A stretch of DNA of 64,000 nt from Pseudonocardia terrae (GTDB lineage Bacteria; Actinomycetota; Actinomycetes; Mycobacteriales; Pseudonocardiaceae). The stretch is from assembly GCF_021343995.1 (NCBI RefSeq), contig NZ_JAJTTE010000012.1, positions 1 to 64,000 of the forward strand. The letters run 5' to 3'. A model generated the notes under the pieces. The model did not search any database. It was not told where the DNA came from and saw nothing but the letters and a program-made list of their open reading frames with translations. Made by a program: the position numbers and the translations under genes. This document shows, one piece after another, positions 25,988 through 35,265 of this stretch (its first letter is position 1; every line of letters starts with the position of its first letter).

Positions 25988-26838
25988 TTCCCGCTGAACG
26001 CCGGTCGCCACGACAGCAGCCCCCTCTCGAGACCACGCACGATCATGTCCGCGACCAGGCCGAGGATCGCGTAGAGCGCCAGGCAGACGACGATGATGTC
26101 CGTCGCGAAGAACTCGCGGGCCTTGTTCATCTCGTAGCCGATGCCGGAGGTCGCGTTGATCGTCTCGCCGAAGACCAGGGCCAGCCAGGCGGTGCCCAGC
26201 GCGTAGCGCAGGCCGATCAGGAACTGCGGCATCGCCGACGGCAGGATCACGTGCCGGACCTGGCCGAACCAGCCCAGCCCGAGCGTCCGCGCGGCCTCGA
26301 TGAGCGAGGCGTCGACGTTGCGGATGCCGCCGTAGAGGTTCATGTAGAGCGGGAAGGTCACCGCGAGCCCGACCAGGATGATCTTGGGCTCCTCGTTGAT
26401 CCCGAACCAGATGATCAGCAGTGGGATGAGGCCGATGACCGGCACGGTCCGCAGCATCTGCATCGGCGCGTCGATGATGTCCTCACCGCGGCGGAAGAGC
26501 CCCGCGAGCGTGGCGAGCACGACCGCCGCGACCAGGCCGACCCCCAGGCCGGCGAGCACCCGGATCACCGAGGTGATCACAGCGCTCTGCAGCGAGCCGT
26601 CCGCCCACATGCCCGCGGCCGTCTGCACCACGGTCCACGGCGAGGCGAGCGTGTCGTCCTCGAGCACACCGACGCTCGACAGCAGCTGCCACAGGGCGAT
26701 CAGGACGATCGGCGAGATCGTCTTGAGGACCCAGCGCGGCAGGCGGTCGCCCTTGCGCGCGGTCTCCGACGTCAGCGTGACGGTGTCCACTGCGGACGGG
26801 GGCGGTTGCACACGTGCCCGCTCGGGCGTCGTGGTCAT
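25984..26838 (-). CDS. ssuC: ABC transporter permease (SsuC type)
   Basis: A 284-aa inner-membrane permease with about six helices and the EAA loop of BPD importers (IEAARTLGLGWFGQVRHVILPSAMPQFLIG). It belongs to the sulfonate/nitrate/taurine permease family. ATG at 26838 is the first gene start after the leader peptide and its two hairpins (26860-26924). It is the first structural gene of the organosulfur operon. Confidence 0.92.
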   Translation of the reverse strand: MTTTPERARVQPPPSAVDTVTLTSETARKGDRLPRWVLKTISPIVLIALWQLLSSVGVLEDDTLASPWTVVQTAAGMWADGSLQSAVITSVIRVLAGLGVGLVAAVVLATLAGLFRRGEDIIDAPMQMLRTVPVIGLIPLLIIWFGINEEPKIILVGLAVTFPLYMNLYGGIRNVDASLIEAARTLGLGWFGQVRHVILPSAMPQFLIGLRYALGTAWLALVFGETINATSGIGYEMNKAREFFATDIIVVCLALYAILGLVADMIVRGLERGLLSWRPAFSGK

Positions 26839-26859
26839 GGATGTCCCTTGGGGGCGAAC

Positions 26860-26924
26860 GGGCACCCGGGAGCCAGAACACGCCGGGCGCCCTGGATGGA
26901 TCGCCGCCGGTGGGTGGGGCGGCG
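26860..26924 (-). promoter_or_regulatory. Two hairpins between leader peptide and ssuC (candidate attenuator)
   Basis: In the minus-strand transcript the first stem pairs 26918-26924 with 26902-26908 (CGCCGCC / GGCGGCG, 9-nt loop), starting 16 nt after the leader stop codon. The second pairs 26883-26892 with 26860-26869 (GGGCGCCCGG with CCGGGTGCCC, one G.U), ending 21 nt before the ssuC ATG. This layout fits a leader-peptide attenuator or a ribosome-access switch. Confidence 0.55.
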
Positions 26925-26940
26925 CGGTCCGACGAGGGCG

Positions 26941-27018
26941 TCAGCGCGGACAGAGGGCCGACGCCACACGCTGGAGGTCGATGTGACCCCGCGTGGTGAG
27001 GAGCGTCGAGCCGGTCAT
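26941..27018 (-). CDS. Actinobacterial cysteine-type leader peptide (25 aa)
   Basis: A 26-codon reading frame starting at ATG 27018 and ending at TGA 26941. The product contains HIDLQRVASALC near its C-terminus, the hallmark of the short leader peptides found in front of sulfate, sulfonate and cysteine genes in mycobacteria and other actinomycetes. A single Cys codon (TGT) stands third from the end. Stalling at this codon when cysteine is short is the known regulatory logic for such leaders. There is no Shine-Dalgarno; a -10 hexamer ends 7 nt before the A of ATG, so the message is probably leaderless. Confidence 0.9.
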   Translation of the reverse strand: MTGSTLLTTRGHIDLQRVASALCPR

Positions 27019-27025
27019 GACACCG

Positions 27026-27054
27026 ACGGTAACCCGATCGAGCGCGATTCCCAA
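27026..27054 (-). promoter_or_regulatory. Promoter of the organosulfur operon (leaderless)
   Basis: On the minus strand: -35 TTGGGA (27054-27049), 17-bp spacer, -10 TACCGT (27031-27026, TAnnnT type), then 7 nt to the A of the leader ATG at 27018, which would be +1. Confidence 0.65.
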
Positions 27055-27071
27055 CTCCGGACGTTGGGATT
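27047..27071. promoter_or_regulatory. Inverted repeat overlapping the -35 of the organosulfur promoter
   Basis: TCCCAAC (27049-27055), 7 bp, GTTGGGA (27063-27069): perfect 7-bp arms, with the next outer base pair mismatched only once over 9. One arm contains the -35 hexamer, so a bound protein would block RNA polymerase. The Rrf2-type fusion encoded in the operon is the obvious candidate binder. Confidence 0.6.
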
Positions 27072-27296
27072 GCGAAGCCGGTCACAGGGGACGTTCTGCC
27101 TGCTGGGACGGCCTGTTCGACAGTCCGGACATTGGTCGCCGCACTGAAGGGCGTCGGCCGGTGTGCGGGTTCAGGAGGTGGAATCGGACGCCGACCGTCC
27201 TCACCGGTCCGGTCGCCTCGAGGAATGCGTCGCCCCGCCGTCGAGAACGGGGCGGCCCCTCCCGGGCGACCGACGCGGGCCGCACGGGGGAGGGGT
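27072..27296. other. Intergenic region with no gene
   Basis: Together with the promoter of the sulfur operon on one side and the terminator of the small gene on the other, this forms a gene-free stretch of about 320 bp. A weak inverted repeat (CCCCTCCC at 27256-27263 and GGGAGGGG at 27288-27295) lies near its end. Nothing else is recognisable. Confidence 0.5.
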
Positions 27297-27320
27297 GACC
27301 GCGCGGGCCCCCGCGCGGTC
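27297..27320 (-). terminator. GC-rich terminator hairpin of the 59-aa gene
   Basis: GACCGCGCGGG (27297-27307) and its exact complement CCCGCGCGGTC (27310-27320) are separated by 2 nt. It starts 18 bp downstream of the stop codon at 27339. There is no U-tract. Confidence 0.65.
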
Positions 27321-27338
27321 TCCGTTCACCCCGCCGGG

Positions 27339-27518
27339 TCAGACCTCCGGAGCGGCGTCGAGGGCGGGGTCGGCGTCCAGGTCCATCTCTCGCCGCAGGA
27401 TCTGGGCGGGGACGGAGACGCTGGTGCGCGGGCGCCGCATCGGCGTTCGCAGGGCGATCGTGAGCTCGTGTGCGAGGTCGTAGCCGTAGTCGCTGTGCGG
27501 ATCCTGATCGCCCGACAT
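27339..27518 (-). CDS. Small hypothetical protein (59 aa)
   Basis: A 59-aa acidic protein beginning MSGDQDPHSDYGYDLAHEL and containing an Arg/Pro-rich middle (TPMRRPRTSVSVPAQ). ATG at 27518 is preceded by AAGGAG at a spacing of 6, and a strong terminator hairpin follows, so it appears to be a real independent gene. No known family was recognised. It lies between the promoters of the organosulfur and MocDEF units and its start is 190 bp from the MocDEF promoter. Confidence 0.65.
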   Translation of the reverse strand: MSGDQDPHSDYGYDLAHELTIALRTPMRRPRTSVSVPAQILRREMDLDADPALDAAPEV

Positions 27519-27707
27519 CGTCGTCTCCTTGCTGCCGCCGGGATCTTGCCTACGCTCCGTCACGGGACGTGCCCGTTGGGTGCACGAGAATCATCGCCCG
27601 GTCGGTCACCGTGCGGCAAGGAAAGTCCACCGACCGGAGTCGACTCTCCACGGTCGGGGGACGGGCGGTGGCGTGTCCCGGATCTGCTGTTTTGTGAGGA
27701 CAAAGTC

Positions 27708-27736
27708 TTGACAGTTCGCCGCACGGTCCCGACCAT
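27708..27736 (+). promoter_or_regulatory. Promoter of the MocDEF-like operon
   Basis: Perfect -35 TTGACA (27708-27713), 17-bp spacer, -10 GACCAT (27731-27736). Transcription would start near 27743, just at the edge of the LacI-type palindrome. Confidence 0.65.
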
Positions 27737-27745
27737 TGGTCCTCG

Positions 27746-27759
27746 TTGGAGCGCTCCAA
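27746..27759. promoter_or_regulatory. LacI-type operator
   Basis: TTGGAGCGCTCCAA is a perfect 14-bp palindrome with the central CG step typical of LacI-family sites. It covers the predicted transcription start, about 40 bp before the desaturase ATG. A LacI-family gene is encoded in the same cluster at 30606. Confidence 0.75.
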
Positions 27760-27798
27760 TGCTGCGCTCCGCCGGCTGACGACGAGGTGGTCGACGAC

Positions 27799-28959
27799 AT
27801 GGGTAGGGAACGGCTCGAGCGCTACGACCTGACCGGACCCGAGAACCGCGCCGCGGTGGAGGCCGGGCTGGCCGGCGCGACGTGGTTCCGCAGCGCCGTC
27901 CCGCGCAAGCGGATGAAGGAACTCATGCGCCGGTCCGACGCGCCGGCCATCCGGGACACCGCGCTCTGGATCGGGCTGATGGCCGTGTGCGCCGGCGCCG
28001 GGATCGCGCTCTGGGGCAGCTGGTGGGCCGTGCCGTTCTTCCTGGTCTACGGCGTGCTCTACGGCTCGGCCTCGGACTCCCGCTGGCACGAGGCCGGGCA
28101 CGGGACGGCGTTCACGACCCGCTGGCTCGACGAGGCGGTCTACCAGATCGCCTGCTTCATGATCATGCGCGACCCGACGGCGTCCCGGTGGAGCCACACC
28201 CGCCACCACACCGACACCCTGGTCGTCGGCCGCGACCCGGAGATCAACGTGATGCGCCCGGCGCGGCTCGCGAAGCTGCTGGCCAACTTCTTCGGGCTCG
28301 TCGACGTCCCGCTGGCCTTCCGGGCCATGGCGATCCACGCCGCGGGGCGGCTCACGGCCGAGGAGGCGGACTACGTCCCCGAGTCCGAGCGGCCCACGGT
28401 GTACCGCACCGCCCGGATCTGGCTCGCGATCTACGCGGTGGCCGTCGCCGCGGCGATCGTGTTCGGCACCTGGCTGCCCCTGGTGCTGATCGGCGGCCCG
28501 CGGATCTACGGCACCTTCATGCACATCGTCTACGGGCTGACCCAGCACGCGGGCATGGGTGAGAACGTGCTCGACCACCGGCTCAACACCCGCACCGTGC
28601 GGATGTGCCGGGTCAACCGCTTCCTCTACTGGAACATGAACTTCCACGTGGAGCACCACATGTTCCCGATGGTCCCGTACCACCGGCTGCCGGAGCTGCA
28701 CGAGGAGGTCAAGCACGACTGCGCGCCCGTCTACCCGTCGCTGTGGGCCGCCTACAAGGAGATCGTGCCCGCGGTCCTGCGGCAGATGAAGGACCAGGAC
28801 CACTACGTCAAGCGCGAGCTCCTGCCCGGCGCCGCGCCCTTCCACATCCCGAACGAGCTGACCGACGGCCGGGCCCGTCCGCTCGCCGCCGCCGGATCGA
28901 GCGCCGGATCGAGCGCCGCATCGAGCCCGGCCCCCGCCTCCGACCCGACCGCCGCCTGA
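27799..28959 (+). CDS. mocD: Membrane fatty-acid-desaturase-like oxygenase (MocD type)
   Basis: A 386-aa integral membrane diiron enzyme. The three His boxes are HEAGH (97-101), HTRHH (133-137) and HVEHH (283-287), with about four membrane helices between them. The C-terminal tail is Ser/Ala-rich and likely disordered. ATG at 27799 follows GAGGTGG; earlier frame starts would lie inside the operator. The gene order desaturase-Rieske-reductase matches mocD-mocE-mocF, described in rhizobia for O-demethylation in rhizopine breakdown. The substrate here may differ. Confidence 0.85.
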   Translation: MGRERLERYDLTGPENRAAVEAGLAGATWFRSAVPRKRMKELMRRSDAPAIRDTALWIGLMAVCAGAGIALWGSWWAVPFFLVYGVLYGSASDSRWHEAGHGTAFTTRWLDEAVYQIACFMIMRDPTASRWSHTRHHTDTLVVGRDPEINVMRPARLAKLLANFFGLVDVPLAFRAMAIHAAGRLTAEEADYVPESERPTVYRTARIWLAIYAVAVAAAIVFGTWLPLVLIGGPRIYGTFMHIVYGLTQHAGMGENVLDHRLNTRTVRMCRVNRFLYWNMNFHVEHHMFPMVPYHRLPELHEEVKHDCAPVYPSLWAAYKEIVPAVLRQMKDQDHYVKRELLPGAAPFHIPNELTDGRARPLAAAGSSAGSSAASSPAPASDPTAA

Positions 28960-28979
28960 CCCACCACAGGAGACCCGTC

Positions 28980-29294
28980 ATGCCCCAGTGGATCGCCGCC
29001 TGCGCGACCGACGACGTCGACCCCGAGGACGTCATCTCGTTCGAGCACGCCGGCAACGCCTACGCCGTGTACCGCTCGCCCGACGACGCCTTCTTCGCCA
29101 CCGACGGCCACTGCACCCACGAGCGCGAGCTGCTCTGCGACGGCCTCGTCATGGGCGGGGTGATCGAGTGCCCGAAGCACAACGGCCGCTTCGACTACAC
29201 CAGCGGCAAGGCGCTCGGCGCCCCGGTGCTGGTCGACGTGCGCACCTACCCGACGAAGGTCGAGGACGGCACCGTCTACATCGAGGTCCCGTGA
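28980..29294 (+). CDS. mocE: MocE-family Rieske [2Fe-2S] ferredoxin
   Basis: A 104-aa soluble Rieske ferredoxin. The cluster ligands are Cys45 and His47 (HCTHERE) and Cys64 and His67 (ECPKHNGRFD). It would carry electrons from the reductase encoded next to the desaturase-like oxygenase encoded before it. ATG at 28980 lies 20 bp after the mocD stop, with AGGAGA upstream. Its last bases overlap the reductase start as GTGA, implying coupled translation. Confidence 0.93.
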   Translation: MPQWIAACATDDVDPEDVISFEHAGNAYAVYRSPDDAFFATDGHCTHERELLCDGLVMGGVIECPKHNGRFDYTSGKALGAPVLVDVRTYPTKVEDGTVYIEVP

Positions 29295-30520
29295 CCGGGC
29301 CCGGCGGCGTCGTGCCCGGCGGCGTCGTGGTCGTCGGGGCCGGCGAGTGCGGCACCCGGGCGGCGCTGGCCCTGCGTGAGGAGGGGTACGCAGGGCCGGT
29401 CACGCTCGTCGGCGGCGAGCCCGGGCACCCGTACGAGCGCCCGCCGCTGTCGAAGGCGGTGCTGTCCGGGGCCGCCGACCTCACCCCGCTCTGCACCCCG
29501 GAGCGGCTGGTCGACGCGGGGGTGACCCACCTCGCCGGGGTCGCGGCGACCGCGCTCGACGTGCGGGCGCACGAGGTCGCGCTCGCCGACGGCCGGGTGC
29601 TCGGCTACGAGCGGCTGCTCCTCGCGACCGGCGCCCGGGCCCGCCCGCTGCCCGGTGCGCTCGTGCTGCGCAGCCACGCCGACGCCGTCGCGCTGCAGGC
29701 GCGGCTGCGGCCGGGGACCCGGGTCGGGGTCGTCGGCGGCGGGTTCATCGGCCTGGAGGTGGCGGCCACGGCCGCCGGGCTCGGCTGCGCCGTGACCGTC
29801 GTCGAGGCCGCGCCCCGGCTGATGGGCCGCGCGGTGCCGGAACGACTCGCGGCCCGCGTCGCCGCCCGGCACGCGGAGGCCGGGGTCGCCGTCCGGTGCG
29901 CCAGCCCGGTCGCGCGGCTCGAGCCGGGCCGGATCGTGCTCGCCGACGGGCAGGTCGTCGAGACCGACGTCGTCGTGGCCGGGATCGGCTCGGCCCCGGA
30001 GACCGCCCTGGCCGCGGCCGCGGGCCTCGCGGTGGCCGACGGGATCGTGGTCGACGGGTCGCTGGCCACCTCGGCGCCGGACGTGTTCGCGGCGGGGGAC
30101 TGCTGTTCCTTCCCGCATCCGCTCTACGACGACCGCCGCGTGCGGCTCGAGTCGTGGCGGGCCGCCCAGGAGCAGGGCGTGCACGCCGCCCGGGCGCTGC
30201 TCGGGGACCCCGAGCCCTACGCCGCGGTGCCGTGGTTCTGGAGCGACCAGTACGAGCTGTCGTTGCAGGTCGCGGGCCTGCCCGGGGCAGCGACCGAGGA
30301 GGTGGTCCGCGTCCGGCCGGACGGCGCCGAGCTGTGGTTCGGGCTCGACGCCGGACGCCTGGTGGCCGTCGCCGGGATCGGGACGGGCACCGCCGTCGCC
30401 AAGGACGTCCGGATCGGCGAGCTGCTGATCGCGCAGCGGGCCGCACCCGACCCCGCGGCCCTGGCGGATCCCGGGGTCGCGCTCAAGCCGCTGCTGCGGG
30501 CGCCGTCGCCCGTCGGGTGA
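29291..30520 (+). CDS. mocF: FAD/NAD(P)-dependent ferredoxin reductase (MocF type)
   Basis: A 409-aa flavoprotein of the oxygenase-coupled NADH-ferredoxin reductase family. FAD-binding VVVVGAGECGTRAA is near the N-terminus, the second dinucleotide fold is VGVVGGGFIGLEVAATAAG, and the FAD-ribityl motif is DVFAAGDCC. The C-terminal reductase domain (PWFWSDQYELSLQVAGLP) is also typical. The first Rossmann motif has GECG where GxAG is more usual. GTG at 29291 overlaps the ferredoxin stop. It completes a three-component oxygenase. Confidence 0.9.
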   Translation: MTGPGGVVPGGVVVVGAGECGTRAALALREEGYAGPVTLVGGEPGHPYERPPLSKAVLSGAADLTPLCTPERLVDAGVTHLAGVAATALDVRAHEVALADGRVLGYERLLLATGARARPLPGALVLRSHADAVALQARLRPGTRVGVVGGGFIGLEVAATAAGLGCAVTVVEAAPRLMGRAVPERLAARVAARHAEAGVAVRCASPVARLEPGRIVLADGQVVETDVVVAGIGSAPETALAAAAGLAVADGIVVDGSLATSAPDVFAAGDCCSFPHPLYDDRRVRLESWRAAQEQGVHAARALLGDPEPYAAVPWFWSDQYELSLQVAGLPGAATEEVVRVRPDGAELWFGLDAGRLVAVAGIGTGTAVAKDVRIGELLIAQRAAPDPAALADPGVALKPLLRAPSPVG

Positions 30521-30605
30521 GGCACGCCGGCGGGAGACTCGGCGTGGGGTCCGGCATGGGATCCGACGCGGTAGCGTGACGCCGCTGCCGTCCCGGGAGG
30601 CACGT

Positions 30606-31661
30606 GTGGGGATCCGCGAGACCGGCCGGCCGACCCTGGAGACGGTCGCCGCCCGGGCCGGGGTGTCGAAGTCGCTGGTCTCGCTCGTGCTGCGGGACTC
30701 GCCGAAGGTCAGCCCGGCCCGCCGGGAGGCGGTGCTGGCCGCGATCGCGGAGCTGGGGTACCGGCCCAACGCGGCCGCGCGCCGCCTGGCCGAGCGTCGC
30801 TCGCACAGCGTCGGCGTGCTGCTCAACGACCTGCACCAGCCGTGGTTCGCCGACGTGCTCGACGGGGTCGGGCCCGTGCTGCACGCCGAGGGCAAGCACA
30901 TGCTGCTCGGCGACGGCCGGCTCGACCGGATGATGGACGACACGCTGACCTGGTCGTTCCTGGAGCTCGGCGTCGACGGCCTGATCGTCGCCGGCTCCGG
31001 GCCGCCGTCGGCCGCGCTGGTCGATGTGGCCCGCCGGATCCCGACCGTCGCCGTCGGCGGGCGGGACCTGGACGACGACGGCGACCTGCCGACCGTCGAC
31101 GTCGTGGCGTACGACGACCGCGCGGGCGCCGCCCTCGCCGTCGGGCACCTCGTCGAGCTGGGGCACCGCCGGATCGCGCACCTCGCCGGCCCGCCCGGCA
31201 GCGCGGGCCGCGACCGGGCGCAGGGGTACGAGGAGGCGATGCGGGCGTCGGGGCTGGGCGCCGAGATCCGGGTCGCGGCGAGCGACGTGAGCGAGGAGAG
31301 CGCCCGCCACGCCGCGTCCGCGCTGCTGCAGGGCCCGGACCGACCCACCGCGGTCTTCGCCTACAACGACATGGTCGCGATGGGCGTGTCCTCGGCCGCC
31401 GTCCGGCTGGGGCTGCGCGTCCCCGAGGACCTCTCCCTCGTCGGGTTCGACAACTCCGGCCTGGCGCGCCTCCCCGCGGTGTGGCTGACCAGCGTCGACG
31501 GAGCCGGCGAGCACATCGGCGCGCGGGCCGCGCGGATGCTGCTGGGGCGGATGGCCGAACCGGCGCGGGCCCGCGAGGTGGAGCTGGTCGCGCCGACCCT
31601 GGAGGTGCGCGGGTCGACGGGCGCACCCGCGGGGGTGTCCGCGGGCCCGGCCGCGCTCTAG
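30606..31661 (+). CDS. LacI family transcriptional regulator
   Basis: A 351-aa regulator. The N-terminal LacI HTH and hinge are clear (PTLETVAARAGVSKSLVSLV, then ELGYRPNAAARRLAERRS), followed by a periplasmic-binding-like ligand domain (FAYNDMVAMGVSSAAVRLGL, LVGFDNSGLARL). GTG at 30606 follows GGGAGG. It lies 85 bp after the reductase gene in the same direction. The operator at 27746-27759 at the head of the mocDEF-like operon is its likely target, with a sugar- or cyclitol-like inducer. Confidence 0.9.
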   Translation: MGIRETGRPTLETVAARAGVSKSLVSLVLRDSPKVSPARREAVLAAIAELGYRPNAAARRLAERRSHSVGVLLNDLHQPWFADVLDGVGPVLHAEGKHMLLGDGRLDRMMDDTLTWSFLELGVDGLIVAGSGPPSAALVDVARRIPTVAVGGRDLDDDGDLPTVDVVAYDDRAGAALAVGHLVELGHRRIAHLAGPPGSAGRDRAQGYEEAMRASGLGAEIRVAASDVSEESARHAASALLQGPDRPTAVFAYNDMVAMGVSSAAVRLGLRVPEDLSLVGFDNSGLARLPAVWLTSVDGAGEHIGARAARMLLGRMAEPARAREVELVAPTLEVRGSTGAPAGVSAGPAAL

Positions 31662-31748
31662 GGTGTTCTTGTAGAGCGTTCGTTCAGTTCGGGCGACGCG
31701 GACGAGCAGTCAGCCGCGAGCAGTGGCGAGAAGGCAGTGGGAGGAAAC

Positions 31749-32513
31749 GTGTCGGACGAGGTCCTCGTCGAGCGCCGCGGTGCGGTGCAGGTCATCACGA
31801 TCAACCGGCCGCAGCAGAAGAACGCCCTGAACCTCGGCGTGGCGCAGGGGATCGCGGCGGCCGTCGACGAGCTCGACGCGTCGGACGAGCTGCGGGTCGG
31901 CGTGCTCACCGGGGCCGGCGGTGCCTTCTCCGCCGGCATGGACCTGAAGGCGTTCCTGCGTGGGGAGAGCCCCTCCATCGAGGGCCGCGGGTTGTGCGGG
32001 ATCACCCAGGCCCCGCCGCGCAAGCCGCTGATCGGCGCTGTCGAGGGCTGGGCGCTGGCGGGCGGGTTCGAGCTGCTGCTGGCGTGCGACCTCGTCGTCG
32101 CCGCGCGGACCGCGCGGTTCGGGGTGCCCGAGGTCAAGCGCTCGCTGGTCGCCGCGGGCGGGGCCGCGCTGCACCTGCCGCGGCGGCTGCCGCCGGCGAT
32201 CGCCCTGGAGCTGCTGCTCACCGGCGACCCGATCTCCGCCGAGCGCGCCGCGGAGGTGGGCCTGGTCAACCGGGTGACGGAGGAGGGCGGCGCCCTCGAG
32301 GGCGCGGTCGCGCTGGGCGAGACGATCGCCGCGAACGGGCCGCTGGCCGTGGCCGCGACCAAGGAGGTCGCGCGGCAGACCGTGGACTGGACGCTCGCCG
32401 ACATGTGGGCGAAGCAGGAGCCGATCATCCGCCCGGTGTTCTCCTCGGAGGATGCCAAGGAGGGCGCCACGGCGTTCGCGGAGAAGCGTGCGCCGGTGTG
32501 GAAGGGCCGCTGA
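31749..32513 (+). CDS. Enoyl-CoA hydratase/isomerase family protein (crotonase fold)
   Basis: A 254-aa crotonase. The oxyanion-hole region AGGAFSAGMDLKAFL and WALAGGFELLLACDL are present, and a Glu lies at the expected position in GVPEVKRSLVAAGG. The usual second catalytic Glu is not certain from sequence alone, so hydratase, isomerase or hydrolase activity are all possible. GTG at 31749 is preceded by GGGAGGA. It stands alone, between a LacI gene and a Clp ATPase gene. Confidence 0.87.
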   Translation: MSDEVLVERRGAVQVITINRPQQKNALNLGVAQGIAAAVDELDASDELRVGVLTGAGGAFSAGMDLKAFLRGESPSIEGRGLCGITQAPPRKPLIGAVEGWALAGGFELLLACDLVVAARTARFGVPEVKRSLVAAGGAALHLPRRLPPAIALELLLTGDPISAERAAEVGLVNRVTEEGGALEGAVALGETIAANGPLAVAATKEVARQTVDWTLADMWAKQEPIIRPVFSSEDAKEGATAFAEKRAPVWKGR

Positions 32514-32553
32514 CCCGGACCTGACCCGGACCTGACCCGGCCCTGACCAGCCC
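32510..32553. repeat. 11-bp direct repeats starting inside the crotonase stop codon
   Basis: CTGACCCGGAC occurs at 32510-32520 and 32521-32531, then CTGACCCGGCC at 32532-32542 and a decayed copy at 32543-32553. The crotonase TGA stop is inside the first unit, so the same stop sequence recurs. Confidence 0.85.
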
Positions 32554-32678
32554 CGTCGGCCGCTGATCGGCCGCTGGCCCCGGCCCGCGCAGGAGGTGGC
32601 GCGGGCCACGGGAACGGTTTCGCCGGGTGGCCGACGGGAACACCCTCCCGTCGGACACCCGTCGAGAGGAGACTCCCC

Positions 32679-35189
<2,511 letters not shown>

Positions 35190-35265
35190 GGCGGTTCCGC
35201 AGCGCCGCCGTCCCCACCGCCCAGGCGGTTCCTCAGCGGCCGTCGCCGAGGAGCGCGGCGATCCC

